Shown piece after piece: positions 1-9,145 of a stretch of 64,000 nt of DNA. Each line of letters starts with the position of its first letter. The first letter of the stretch is position 1. The position numbers and the translations under genes were made by a program. The notes below the pieces were generated by a model. It was given only the letters and a program-made list of their open reading frames with translations, was not told the origin of the DNA and searched no databases. Origin of the DNA: Parvimonas sp. oral taxon 393 str. F0440 (lineage in GTDB: Bacteria > Bacillota > Clostridia > Tissierellales > Peptoniphilaceae); assembly GCA_000223315.2 (NCBI GenBank), contig AFUS01000004.1:372001-436000 (forward strand), read 5' to 3'.

Positions 1-282
1 ATAAGCTATAATTTTATCCTCAACAATTTGTTTTCTTGCTTCACTTTCTGTAATTTTTTCTTCTTTTACATTATGTTTTTCTTTTAGATAATTTATTAAG
101 GCTTTTGATTCTTCGCTTTTATCTTCATCATTTATCATTAAGTCCAGCTTCATAGGTTTAAATTCAACATTATTATCTTTTGAGCTGGTAAATATAATCA
201 ACATAACCATAAAAATTATGAAAGAAAATAAAACTGCTTTTATATTTTTTATAAATATTTTCATATAATTTTTAAATATCAT
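1..282 (-). CDS. ABC-2 type transporter permease, second subunit (runs off left edge)
   Basis: Only the N-terminal 94 codons are in the window and the frame is open to base 1. The protein begins MIFKNYMKIFIKNIK, followed by one strongly hydrophobic segment at about residues 16-35. An extracellular-looking charged stretch follows (EFKPMKLDLMINDEDKS). This is the usual start of ABC-2 permeases: a cytoplasmic tip, TM1, then a large outer loop. The start is ATG at 282, with TGAGGAGG about ten bases upstream inside the end of the preceding permease gene, which it overlaps by 11 bases. It is therefore the third gene of an ATPase-permease-permease operon. The substrate cannot be read from sequence. 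I infer export of a lipophilic drug or peptide from the neighbouring two-component system. Confidence 0.75.
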   Translation of the reverse strand, partial: MIFKNYMKIFIKNIKAVLFSFIIFMVMLIIFTSSKDNNVEFKPMKLDLMINDEDKSEESKALINYLKEKHNVKEEKITESEARKQIVEDKIIAY

Positions 283-1323
283 TATACTTATGCCTCCTCA
301 AATATATTAATGCAATTCCAAATAGAATTATAGTAAATGGAATTATAAATTTAGCCATTGTAATCAAGTAGCTATTGTCATTTGCGATATTTACACCTAA
401 TAGTGCATTTTCCATATAGAATGTTGGATTTATCTTTTTTATTATAGGGAAAGCTGAAGTTATAGCATTTGTTACACTTGAGCCCATCATTCCTGAAGTA
501 TAATTCATTAGAAGAATACATCCAAGTCCAACCATTGTTTTAGTTTCGGTTTTTGCCTTTAGAGCAACTGCAAGGAACATTCCCATAGTTATTCCAAAAA
601 TCATAATTAAAAGTATAGTGATAATTGAAGCAAAATAGTTTGTTATTAAGGTTATCCCAAATACTAGTTTCAAATAAATAATCAATATTGTAGTATTTAA
701 ACCTGAGAGTATAAGTGAAGATAATATCCCATTTATTAAATAAGTTAATTTTTTATTGGAGAAACTAACATTCTTACCGCAAAATCAGACGAATCATATA
801 ATATATTATCTATATAGATAACGCCATCAAACATAGTATATAGACTTGTCAAGATAATTATTGAAAAAAGTATGGGTTCGACACCTGTAACACCATGGTT
901 CTTATCTTCTATAAAGTCTTTATCAATATTTTTTATAATTTCTTCCTGATTAATTTTAGTTTCATACATTTGTTTTATTTGGTCAAGGATATTTTTAACA
1001 ACCATAACTTCTGAATTAGATGATATTATTTTTAAAGATAAATCATCTTCTATAAAAGCTTTATATTCTTTGTTTTTTAGGTCTGTTTGAACATCTTCTT
1101 TTACTTCTTTAAGATTAAGATATGGTATTTGTTTTAAAATGTATTCATGGGGATTGTTTTTGTTAATTCCAACATTTACTTTATCGAAATTTTTACCTAT
1201 ATTAGGAATTATAAGACAAAAAAACGTAGCTAAAATTATAGGGAAAAAAGTATTCCAAAATAAACCTAGTTTATCTCTTGTTAAATTTAACAAATTTACT
1301 TTTAAAGCAGATATAATTCCCAT
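272..1323 (-). CDS. ABC-2 type transporter permease, first subunit (one frame break)
   Basis: After repair of one break this is about a 350-residue permease. The N-terminal part (to about base 745) has TM1, a large outer loop, then SIIILTSLYTMFDGV. The C-terminal part carries four more hydrophobic segments and ends in a basic tail (YLRRHKYNDI). The two halves lie in different frames. Adding one A to the coding-strand A6 at 749-754 joins them as ...SPIKKLTYLINGILSS.... The start ATG overlaps the ATPase stop codon by one base, and the stop overlaps the next permease by 11 bases, so translation is probably coupled. Family assignment rests on topology and operon context; the substrate is unknown. 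The break may be a sequencing error. Confidence 0.75.
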
Positions 1324-2251
1324 TACTCTCTAAGCTCCTTTCCAGTCATTTCTAAGAAAATATCTTCCAGTTTTGGTTTCTTTGAAAAAATTTCTTCATA
1401 TACTACATTATTTTCATCAAGTAGGTAGATTAATTTTTTAATATTTCCTGTATCAGTTGAATAGTTAAAAGTTACTTGATTTTCCTTTGTTTCAATATCA
1501 ATTACTTCGTCTTGTTTTTCCAAAATAGAAATAATTTCGGGCTTTATAAAACCTACAACTGTAATCTTTTCTTTTACACTTACTCCATTAATCAAAGTTT
1601 GCATATCTCCGGTTAAGATATTTTTTCCATTATCCATAATAGAAATTTTATTGCAAAGATATTCAGCTTCATCTAAATAGTGAGTAGTATAAAGAATTGA
1701 TGATCCATTTTCAGCTAAATTTTTAATTCCATCTAAGATAAACTTTCTGCTTTGAGCATCTACTGCAACTGTTGGCTCGTCTAAAATTACAAGTTCAGGC
1801 TTATGTGAAATACCACAAGCGATATTTAAACGTCTTTTAAGCCCACCTGATAGCTTCTTTTCCAACATTTTTCATGACTTTGAAGTCCTGTAAATTCAAT
1901 AGCTTCATTTACAAGCCTTTTTCTTTCATTTTTATTAGATATATATAGACCACAAAAATAGTCGATATTTTCTTTTACAGTTAAATTATTAAAAACAGCA
2001 AGTTCTTGAGGAACAATTCCAATTTTTTTCTTAATTTCATATTCATTAGAAATATCTTTTTTTCCAAAAACTTCAATAGTTCCACTGTCATATTTCAAAA
2101 GAGAAAGCATACACATTATTGAAGTCGTCTTTCCACAACCATTTGGACCTATAAGTCCAAGTACATCTCCTTTTTCAAGAGATAAATTAAAATGGTCTAA
2201 AACAATTTTTTCTTTAAATTTTTTTATTAAATCTTCTATTTTTATAATCAT
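1323..2251 (-). CDS. ABC transporter ATP-binding protein, drug/antimicrobial export type (one frame break)
   Basis: This nucleotide-binding subunit powers the two adjacent permeases. Visible motifs are Walker A GPNGCGKTT (about residue 38), the Q-loop in GIVPQELAVF, signature LSGGLKRRL, Walker B ELVILDEPT and the switch His in LYTTHYLDE. The C-terminal extension of about 80 residues is typical of CcmA/DrrA-like ATPases. The first 130 codons and the rest lie in different frames. One extra A in the A5 run at 1868-1872 restores HEKMLEKKLSGG, about 309 aa. I chose ATG 2251 over an upstream GTG because GGTGAGGTG then sits at proper spacing. The gene is divergent from a NarL-type two-component system, the layout of B. 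subtilis LnrLMN/LnrJK, which suggests induction by an amphipathic antibiotic (inference). Confidence 0.85.
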
Positions 2252-2338
2252 AATTATCACCTCACCAATATTATATCAACAAATTTTTTTAAAAATTAGT
2301 GTATTATGTAATTTTATCAATATGACAAATGTAATTTT

Positions 2339-2366
2339 TTGAAAAATATGGTAAAATAGTTATAAT
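2339..2366 (+). promoter_or_regulatory. sigma-A promoter for the two-component system
   Basis: TTGAAA at 2339-2344, a 16-base spacer and a perfect TATAAT at 2361-2366 lie 50 bases upstream of the histidine kinase ATG. Confidence 0.65.
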
Positions 2367-2416
2367 AGTTTTTAAATGATTATTGTTTTATTTATTTTAA
2401 ATTAGATGGAGATATT

Positions 2417-3462
2417 ATGGTATTTTTAAAGTATTTTTTATTAAACTTTTTGTTTTTATTTTCAGAAAAAATGAGTTTTGCTAATGTTGCAATTTTTAGC
2501 TTGATTTCATTAATCTTTGTGCTTATAGTTGAAATTAATGAAAATATATATTATAGTTTAGCTTTGTCAGTAATTTTCTTGATAATAATTTACTATTTTC
2601 CGGAGTTTAGATTTTTTATGTTCTCTTTCATTTATGCAATTTATAGCAAGTCAATATACAATATTCCAATATTTTTTGTGTTTTTAATTACAAAAGAAGT
2701 TGACTTTTTAACATTGTCTTTACTAATTGTTTGTCTATCTCAATATGATAGGGAGCTATATGAAAGAAAAGTTTTTTACCATAGAGAATTTTTAAATTTT
2801 TATAAGACAAATTATAAATTACAAAAGAACTTAAAAAGTATGTATCTTGAAGAAGAAAAAAAGAATTATGAGAGCATCTTAAAAGAAAGAGAAAAAATTT
2901 CAAAAGAATTGCATAATTCAATAGGACATACAATTTCAGCTTCTATTTTGGAACTTAGAGCATTGGAATTAATATGTGATGATGAAGAGATAAAAACTTC
3001 AGTTATAAGAATTAGGGAGAATTTATCAGGTGGATTAGTTGATATAAGAAAAATAATTCATAATATGTATAAATCTGCTTTTGACTTAGAAAGCTCTATT
3101 GAAAAAATTATAAATGTTCCAAATGTAAAGTCAAAATTAATATATAGAGTTAAAACAAAGATGAATGAAAATTTAAGTTTTGACATTTTAAGCATTGTAA
3201 AAGAGGCATTTTCTAATTTTATTAAACATTCAAATGGAGATAGTTTTACCGTAAGAATAATAGAAAATGAAAATTCTTATATAATTACGATTTTTGACAA
3301 TGGAAAAAATATTAATATAGAAAAAATGACGGTCTTGGTATTTTATCGATGGAAGAAATAGCAAAAAAATATAATGGGCTATTCAATGTTATTACAGATG
3401 ATGGATTTAAGATAAATATTGCAATAGATAAGGGAGAGAATAATGAAAATTTTAATGGTTGA
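2417..3462 (+). CDS. sensor histidine kinase, HPK7/NarX-LnrJ type (one frame break)
   Basis: The first ~115 residues form about six hydrophobic segments with almost no outer domain, as in intramembrane-sensing kinases. A coiled linker follows, then a HisKA_3 dimerisation domain with phospho-acceptor His166 in ELHNSIGH. The HATPase_c domain has an N-box (EAFSNFIKHS) and G1 box (DNGKN). The published frame ends prematurely at 3361. One more A in the A6 run at 3321-3326 restores the G2 box (KNDGLGILSMEE) and a stop at 3462, giving 348 aa that overlap the response regulator by 20 bases. Pairing with the next gene is clear. The inferred signal is a membrane-active compound exported by the divergent ABC system. 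Confidence 0.85.
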
Positions 3463-4042
3463 TGATGATTTATTAGTATTAAATGCTCTAAGTACCATAT
3501 TGGGAAAAAGTGGTTATGAAATTGTACTTGCAACAACGGATTCTAAAAAAGCTATTGAAACTTATAAAGAAAATAAAATTGATGTAGTCATTTTGGATAT
3601 CAGAATGAAAGATGTAAATGGGGTTGATGTTGCAATAGAAATTTTAGATTTTGACAAAGATGCTAAGATAATGCTACTAACAACTTTTAATGATAGGGAT
3701 GATATAATTAGAGCCTTGAATAAGGGAGTTTTGGGAGTTATTTTAAAGGACAATGTTGCATCGCTAATTCCTGCAATAGAATCTGTAAGTCTTGGAAATA
3801 AAATTTTAGATAATGAACTGAATTTAAAAAATCTTTTTAATACTACAAAAAAAGATTTTGAACTCTTAACACAAAAAGAAATTGAGATTTTAGAACAAAT
3901 TGCAAAGGGATTATCTAATAAAGAAATTTCTGAAAAATTATTTTTAAGTGAGGGAACAGTGAGAAATTATATTTCAGGAATTTTAGAAAAGTTAGAACTT
4001 AGAGATAGAACTCAACTTGCAATATATTATTATACGAAGTAA
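3443..4042 (+). CDS. NarL/LuxR-family response regulator
   Basis: This is a 199-residue two-domain regulator. The receiver has the acidic pocket DDD at residues 7-9, phospho-acceptor Asp52 in VVILDIRM, the conserved T in LLTTF and the Lys in VILKD. The C-terminal GerE/LuxR helix-turn-helix (about residues 135-199) shows LTQKEIEILEQIAKGLSNKEI and the recognition-helix region LSEGTVRNYISGIL. The start ATG lies inside the end of the kinase gene, so the pair is co-translated. The likely target is the divergent ABC exporter promoter region at 2252-2416. A strong bidirectional terminator follows. Confidence 0.93.
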   Translation: MKILMVDDDLLVLNALSTILGKSGYEIVLATTDSKKAIETYKENKIDVVILDIRMKDVNGVDVAIEILDFDKDAKIMLLTTFNDRDDIIRALNKGVLGVILKDNVASLIPAIESVSLGNKILDNELNLKNLFNTTKKDFELLTQKEIEILEQIAKGLSNKEISEKLFLSEGTVRNYISGILEKLELRDRTQLAIYYYTK

Positions 4043-4056
4043 ATAAACAAGCACAC

Positions 4057-4083
4057 AAAAAGCCAACATTTTGTTGGCTTTTT
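4057..4083. terminator. bidirectional rho-independent terminator
   Basis: A perfect 12-bp stem AAAAAGCCAACA / TGTTGGCTTTTT with a TTT loop. The T and A runs make it usable from both strands, between the response regulator and the convergent symporter gene. Confidence 0.9.
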
Positions 4084-4141
4084 GTCTTGAAACAAGGAGG
4101 TTTCAGATTTTTGTTATATAAAACATATAGTAAATTGCAAA

Positions 4142-5377
4142 TTAATCATTATGTTTTGAATAATCTAATTCTTTTTCAGAGTGAGCAACAACAACTGAGC
4201 AAGTTATATCTCCTAGTATATTAATTGCTGTTCTAATCATATCAAAAATTCTGTCAATTCCTGCTACCAATGCGATTCCTTCAATAGGAAGGCCAACACT
4301 TTGCAGAACCATTGTAAGCATAATTACTCCTGCTCCTGGGACTCCAGCTGTTCCAACCGAGGCAAGTGTTGTAGTAAGTACAATTACAAATTGTTGTTGC
4401 ATTGATAAATTTATTCCATAAACCTGTGCTATAAATAGTGCACATACACCTTGATATATTGCAGTTCCATCCATATTTATAGTTGCACCCAAAGGCAGAA
4501 CGAAACTTGCAATTGGTTTTGAAACACCCATTTCTTCTTCTGCAGTTTCCATAGAAACAGGAAGTGTTCCAGCGGAAGAAGCAGTTGAAAAAGCAACAAA
4601 AAATGGAGTTGACGCTTTTCTAAAAAATGTTCTAACTTTCATCTTTGTAAAGATTTTTATAGATGATGAATACACTAAAAGTGCATGAATTATACTAGCT
4701 AAATAAACTATAAAAATTACCTTAATTAATGGAATTATAACTTTTGGACCATTATTTGCAATAACTGGAGTAATTAAACCTAATACCCCAATTGGAGCAA
4801 GTTTCATTATTCCATTAGTAATAGCAATCATCGCATTTGATATTCCGTCAAAAAATGCAAATACCGGTTTTGATTTTGTTTCTCCTAATGATAGAAGTCC
4901 ACCGCCAAGTATCAATGCAAATACTATAATTTGTAACATACTTCCATCAACTATTGACTTCATAGGATTTGATGGAATTATATTGATTAGAGTATCTATA
5001 AAATTAGGTGCTTCATTTACTTTTACTTCTTTTAAAGTTGTAGGTAGAGTGAATCCTGAACCGGGTTTTAAAACATTAGTAAATGCTAAACCCAGAATGA
5101 TGGCAAATGTAGTTGTTAAAAAATAAAATATAAAAGTTTTTAAACCGATTTTGCCAAGTTTTTTTATATCTTTTAATTCAGCAACTCCGACAACCAAAGA
5201 TGAAAATACTAAAGGAACTATTACCAATTTAATTAAATTAAGAAATATTGTCCCTATAGGTTTTAGATAAGTATCAGCAACCTTTGGGTTTGATTGTAAA
5301 CACAGACCTAAAGCTACACCAATGAAAAGTGCGATTATAATCTGTAAGGGTAACGAGATTTTCTTTCTTGTTTTCAT
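4142..5377 (-). CDS. dicarboxylate/amino acid:cation symporter (DAACS, GltP/GltT type)
   Basis: A 411-residue inner-membrane Na+/H+-coupled symporter. Family signatures are all present: the serine-rich hairpin tip FSTASSAGTLPVS, NMDGTAIYQG (the Na+-binding NMDGT), hairpin 2 GTAGVPGAG, and TM8 DMIRTAINILGD. The Arg in DMIRT occupies the position that binds the side-chain carboxylate in GltPh, so glutamate/aspartate or a dicarboxylate is more likely than serine/threonine. ATG 5377 is chosen because AGGAGG precedes it directly; an upstream in-frame extension lacks a ribosome site. The gene is monocistronic, convergent with the two-component system. Confidence 0.9.
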   Translation of the reverse strand: MKTRKKISLPLQIIIALFIGVALGLCLQSNPKVADTYLKPIGTIFLNLIKLVIVPLVFSSLVVGVAELKDIKKLGKIGLKTFIFYFLTTTFAIILGLAFTNVLKPGSGFTLPTTLKEVKVNEAPNFIDTLINIIPSNPMKSIVDGSMLQIIVFALILGGGLLSLGETKSKPVFAFFDGISNAMIAITNGIMKLAPIGVLGLITPVIANNGPKVIIPLIKVIFIVYLASIIHALLVYSSSIKIFTKMKVRTFFRKASTPFFVAFSTASSAGTLPVSMETAEEEMGVSKPIASFVLPLGATINMDGTAIYQGVCALFIAQVYGINLSMQQQFVIVLTTTLASVGTAGVPGAGVIMLTMVLQSVGLPIEGIALVAGIDRIFDMIRTAINILGDITCSVVVAHSEKELDYSKHND

Positions 5378-5425
5378 GGTTATTCCTCCTATAAATAATT
5401 TAGCACTATAACACAATGCACTTAT

Positions 5426-5434
5426 ATTATAACA
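5426..5434 (-). promoter_or_regulatory. extended -10 promoter of the symporter gene
   Basis: On the minus strand TGTTATAAT (TGn plus perfect TATAAT) lies about 50 bases upstream of the symporter ATG. No good -35 is visible. Confidence 0.45.
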
Positions 5435-5658
5435 TATATTAAATCAAAATAAAATATATTTATTAATAAAATTTTCGTGATAAATTGTTTTCCTGTAATT
5501 TTTAATGAAATTTTTATAAAAAACCAGCATATTTTTTAAAATATATTAAAATATATAAAATTGTATAAAAATTTTTACCATAATATTTTAATAAATATTA
5601 CTTTATCTTTTTAAGTATTATAGATTTGTAAAAATATTGTATAAATATTTATTTTTAT
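5435..5658. other. AT-rich divergent intergenic region
   Basis: More than 85 percent A+T between the symporter and the asp23 operon promoter. I see no open reading frame, hairpin or repeat beyond A/T-rich low complexity. Confidence 0.5.
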
Positions 5659-5687
5659 TTGAATAAATTTACAAATTTTGTTATAAT
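5659..5687 (+). promoter_or_regulatory. sigma-A promoter of the asp23-nusB-xse-recN-scp operon
   Basis: TTGAAT (5659-5664), exactly 17 bases, then TATAAT (5682-5687) preceded by TGT, 27 bases before the asp23 ATG. It is the only strong promoter seen ahead of about 10 kb of tightly packed genes. Confidence 0.75.
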
Positions 5688-5713
5688 ACATATTAAGTGG
5701 AGGTGTATTAATT

Positions 5714-6052
5714 ATGACAAAGAGTAAATTTGAAAATGGCAGTATTAAGATATCAAATGATATTTTCTATATGATTGCTGCAATGGCAACTAAAGAAGTT
5801 GAAGGAGTAAAATCAATTGTTGGTATTCCTGCTGAAGTTGAAAAAATTAATGCAAAAAATTCTAAGAAGGGAATTGAAATAGAATTTTTAGAAAAAGGAA
5901 TTCAACTTTGTGTTAGAATTTCTGTAGAATATGGACAAAAATTTGAAGAAATAGTTAAAAAAATTCAAGAAAATATAAAATTAAAAATAGAAGTGATGAC
6001 AAGTATTAAGGTTTTAGGTGTGAATATTTGTATTGAGTCTATTGAAAAGTAG
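5714..6052 (+). CDS. Asp23/Gls24 family envelope stress response protein
   Basis: A 112-residue single-domain Asp23/Gls24 protein. The N-terminal IKISNDIFYMIAAMATKEV and the VEGVKSIVG stretch match the family, as does the end VTSIKVLGVNICIE-like pattern. These proteins are small, soluble or membrane-anchored through AmaP and linked to cell-envelope homeostasis. As in many clostridia the gene directly precedes nusB (9-base gap) and starts the operon. The ribosome site GTGGAGGTG is strong. No membrane anchor partner is visible nearby except the small membrane protein after nusB. Confidence 0.88.
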   Translation: MTKSKFENGSIKISNDIFYMIAAMATKEVEGVKSIVGIPAEVEKINAKNSKKGIEIEFLEKGIQLCVRISVEYGQKFEEIVKKIQENIKLKIEVMTSIKVLGVNICIESIEK

Positions 6053-6061
6053 AGTGTTTGT

Positions 6062-6469
6062 ATGACTAGAAGTGAAGCACGTGAGTGGTGTATGAAGCTG
6101 ATTTATCAACTTAGCATACAGAATAGTTTTAAATCTGATGAAATAGAAAGTTTTATAGAATATTTTGATTTACCTAGTAATGAGCTAAAATATATTAGGA
6201 AAAATTGCAAATCTATAATAGATCATATTGATGAAATTGATAATATAATAAAAGAAAATTTAGAAGGATGTTGGAATTACAATAGAATAGCTAAAATAGA
6301 TTTGGCAATTCTTAGAGTTGCAGTTAATGAAATTTATTATTTAGACGATATTCCTGAAAGTGTTGCAATTAATGAAGCTATAGAAATTGCAAATAAGTAT
6401 TCTACTGATGCTTCATATAAATTCATAAATGGAATTTTAGGGACTATAGTTAGAGCAAAAAATAAATAA
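6062..6469 (+). CDS. nusB: transcription antitermination factor NusB
   Basis: 135 residues, a typical NusB length, starting with the conserved TRSEAREWCMKLIYQ helix and ending with the family motif AINEAIEIANKYSTDASYKFINGILG. NusB binds boxA RNA together with NusE (ribosomal protein S10) to prevent premature termination in rRNA operons. The position between asp23 and xseA is the standard clostridial order. Confidence 0.95.
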   Translation: MTRSEAREWCMKLIYQLSIQNSFKSDEIESFIEYFDLPSNELKYIRKNCKSIIDHIDEIDNIIKENLEGCWNYNRIAKIDLAILRVAVNEIYYLDDIPESVAINEAIEIANKYSTDASYKFINGILGTIVRAKNK

Positions 6470-6491
6470 TTCATTTTAGGAGGTAGTTATA

Positions 6492-6835
6492 ATGTTAATT
6501 AATACTTTATTGTTAATTGTATTTGTTGGTATTGTTTTTTCAGGATTAGCGGTTTCAACTTATTTAGTTGGAACTGAAGGGACAAAAAGATGGATAGTTT
6601 ATCCGGTTTTTAGTGCTATTTGTATTGGTATATTTTGTTTTTTAAATATACAATGCATATAAACTTTCTACCATGGAGAAATGCATATTTGATTATTACA
6701 TTCTATGTTCCTGTAGTTTGTACTCTAATGGCATTTATAGCTATTCCTAAAACATCTTTAAAAGCATTAAAAGAAAGTATATTTCCTGCAGTAAGTATAT
6801 TTACAATTGGTGGTATTCTTTTAATGTTATTCTAA
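6492..6835 (+). CDS. small four-helix membrane protein of unknown function (one frame break)
   Basis: ATG 6492 follows a strong AGGAGG site. The first frame ends at 6662 after about 50 residues. Adding one T to the T6 run at 6638-6643 fuses it with the following frame into 114 residues (...GIFCFFKYTMHINFLPWRN...). The product has about four hydrophobic segments and ends GGILLMLF. It has no motif I recognise. It sits between nusB and xseA, where some clostridia carry unannotated small membrane proteins, so a role with the envelope-stress Asp23 protein is conceivable but unproven. Confidence 0.6.
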
Positions 6836-6850
6836 AATAGGAGAATTTTG

Positions 6851-8050
6851 ATGACAACATTTAAGGTTAAAGAAGTTAGTAAGTACATTGCAAATGTACT
6901 TAGGAGGGATTCTTTTTTATCCAATATCAGTGTTGAAGGCGAAGTATCTAATTTTAAAAAATCGGGCGGACATAGTTATTTCAGTATAAAAGATGATGAA
7001 GCTATGCTTAAATGTGTAGTTTTTAAAACTGTACCGATTGCACAAAACTTAAATCTTACTGACGGACAAAAGGTTGTCGTAACAGGGACTGTTATGACTT
7101 ATGAAAAAGGAAGCTACTATCAGATTCTTTGTAAAAATGTTGAAGAGGTTGGACGTGGAAATTTATATGAGCAATTTTTAGCTCTTAAAGAAAAACTTTC
7201 AAAAGAAGGCCTTTTTAATGTTAAATTTAAAAAGCCCATTCCTAGATTTCCAAAAAATATCGGAGTTGTTACAGCTAAAAACGGTGCTGCAATTCGTGAT
7301 ATTTTAAATACTTTGAGAAGAAGATACAGGATTGCAAATATATATTTTTATCCTGCAAAAGTTCAAGGAATTGGAGCAAGTGAAGAAATAGCTGAAGGTG
7401 TAAGATATTTAGATTCACTTGATTTTATTGATACAATTATAGTTGGTAGAGGTGGTGGTTCTTTTGAAGATTTGAATGCGTTTAATGATGAAAATCTCGT
7501 TAGAACCATTTTTAATTGTAAAAAACCTATTATATCAGCAGTAGGACATGAGATAGATACTATGCTTACGGATTTTGTTGCAGATAGAAGGGCAGCTACT
7601 CCTACAGCGGGAGCAGAGCTTTCATCTGTAAGTATGGATGAGTTAAAAGAATTTTTAAATCAAGCTGAGAAAAAACTTAATAAAAATATTTTAGAAGAAA
7701 TTTCTGCTGAAAAAATCCAGTTAGAACATTTCAAAAAAGAATTGGAATATTACAATCCGGTTAATAGAATAACTACATTGAAAGAAAATCTTGATAATTT
7801 AAGAAAATCTTTAGATGAAAAAATTACATCAGTTTTTAAATATAATAAACAATTACTTGATTTTAAAAGACAGTCTTTGGAGATTATAAATCCTACAAGT
7901 ATTTTAGATAGAGGTTATAGCATAATTTATAACGAAAAAAATGAAATTGTAAAGGATATTAAGAATGTAAATGTAGGAGATTCTTTGAAACTTAAAGTTT
8001 CTAATGGAGAGATTATTTCCGATGTTAAGGAGATTATAGATGGCAATTAA
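6851..8050 (+). CDS. xseA: exodeoxyribonuclease VII large subunit
   Basis: 400 residues. The N-terminal OB-fold (about 1-100) binds DNA, with VEGEVSNFKKSGGHSYFSIKD. The catalytic XseA domain shows IGVVTAKNGAAIRDI and IIVGRGGGSFEDL, then SAVGHEIDTMLTDFVADRRAATPTAGAE, the family's most conserved block. A long coiled-coil region binds XseB subunits. ATG 6851 is used, since the TTG three bases earlier adds nothing and AGGAG is well spaced. It overlaps xseB by 11 bases. The cytosolic enzyme degrades single-stranded DNA to oligonucleotides. Confidence 0.96.
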   Translation: MTTFKVKEVSKYIANVLRRDSFLSNISVEGEVSNFKKSGGHSYFSIKDDEAMLKCVVFKTVPIAQNLNLTDGQKVVVTGTVMTYEKGSYYQILCKNVEEVGRGNLYEQFLALKEKLSKEGLFNVKFKKPIPRFPKNIGVVTAKNGAAIRDILNTLRRRYRIANIYFYPAKVQGIGASEEIAEGVRYLDSLDFIDTIIVGRGGGSFEDLNAFNDENLVRTIFNCKKPIISAVGHEIDTMLTDFVADRRAATPTAGAELSSVSMDELKEFLNQAEKKLNKNILEEISAEKIQLEHFKKELEYYNPVNRITTLKENLDNLRKSLDEKITSVFKYNKQLLDFKRQSLEIINPTSILDRGYSIIYNEKNEIVKDIKNVNVGDSLKLKVSNGEIISDVKEIIDGN

Positions 8051-8297
8051 GTTGGAAAATTATGATAAGGGAATTGAAGAACTTATAAAAATAGTAAATG
8101 CTTTAGAAAAAGAACAATTAAGTCTTGAAAAAAGTATTGAATTATATAAAAAGGGAATGAAACTTCATAAAGAATTAGTTGAAATTTTAGAAAAAGAAGA
8201 AGGCAGATTATTCTTATTTGATGAAAAAGCGGAAGATGAAAATCAAAAATTTGTAGAAAAAACTTTAGAAGATGGACAGGTGAGTTTAGAGTTATAA
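8040..8297 (+). CDS. xseB: exodeoxyribonuclease VII small subunit
   Basis: 85 residues, matching XseB: an acidic two-helix protein with the core LEKEQLSLEKSIELYKKGMKL. The ATG overlaps the end of xseA and its stop shares an A with the start of the prenyl synthase gene, so expression is translationally coupled. The C-terminal tail (FVEKTLEDGQVSLEL) is of the usual variable type. Confidence 0.94.
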   Translation: MAIKLENYDKGIEELIKIVNALEKEQLSLEKSIELYKKGMKLHKELVEILEKEEGRLFLFDEKAEDENQKFVEKTLEDGQVSLEL

Positions 8298-9145
8298 TGA
8301 AAGATTTTAACGAATTAATTCTTAATGATAAAAGCATAATTGAAGAAAGATTAGGTAAAGTTTATTCAGATGTTAATGAGTTTGAAAAAATGTGTGCTTA
8401 TTCTTTTTCGGTTGGTGGAAAGAGGATAAGGGCAATTTTACTTTTAGAGTCTTTTAAGAGTTATAAAGCTATTTCCGATTTAGCTTTAGACTTTTCAGTT
8501 GCTATCGAGCTTATTCATAATTATTCATTAGTACATGATGATTTACCTGAAATGGATAATGATAAATTCAGAAGAGGAGTTTTATCTGTTTATGGTAAAT
8601 ATGGACAGTCAAATGCGGTTTTAGTTGGAGATGAACTTTTAAATAATGCAAATTTAATTATGTTTAAAGCCATTAAACAACTTGAAAATATTGATGAAAT
8701 AAAGAATGCTATTTCTGCGAGTGAAATAATTTTAAATTCAAGTGGAATAAATGGAATGATTTATGGCCAGTTTTTAGATCTTAAAAATAATATAGAGAAT
8801 TTAACTGATATTGAAAAGATAAATGCATTAAAGACAGGTGAACTTTTTAAGGCATCAATTTTAGCAGGAGCAAAACTTGGCGGAGCAAGTGATAAAGATT
8901 TGAAGCATTTAGAAATCTATGCTAAAAATTTAGGACTTGTTTTCCAACTTCAAGATGATTTATTTGACTATGATGAGGATATTAGACTAAAGAAAAAAAC
9001 TTTTGCAACAGTTTTAGGAAAGAGTGAAGTTGAAAAGAAAATTCAAGAATTAAATGGAATTTCTTTTCAAGAGATTAATAAAATTTCAGGACAAAAAGAG
9101 TTTTTTGTGGATTTTATAGATTATATGGCAAAAAGGACTTATTAA
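8297..9145 (+). CDS. ispA: polyprenyl (farnesyl/geranyl) diphosphate synthase
   Basis: 282 residues, class trans-isoprenyl synthase. The first aspartate-rich motif is DDLPEMDND followed by KFRRG (about residues 79-91) and the second is DDLFDYDED near residue 220. GGKRIRA is the IPP-binding block. The enzyme condenses IPP with allylic diphosphates and supplies undecaprenol and quinone precursors. It lies after xseB as usual, but dxs, which commonly follows in clostridia, is absent here, so the source of IPP is not shown by the window. The symbol is by position and motif; chain length is not certain. Confidence 0.9.
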   Translation: MKDFNELILNDKSIIEERLGKVYSDVNEFEKMCAYSFSVGGKRIRAILLLESFKSYKAISDLALDFSVAIELIHNYSLVHDDLPEMDNDKFRRGVLSVYGKYGQSNAVLVGDELLNNANLIMFKAIKQLENIDEIKNAISASEIILNSSGINGMIYGQFLDLKNNIENLTDIEKINALKTGELFKASILAGAKLGGASDKDLKHLEIYAKNLGLVFQLQDDLFDYDEDIRLKKKTFATVLGKSEVEKKIQELNGISFQEINKISGQKEFFVDFIDYMAKRTY

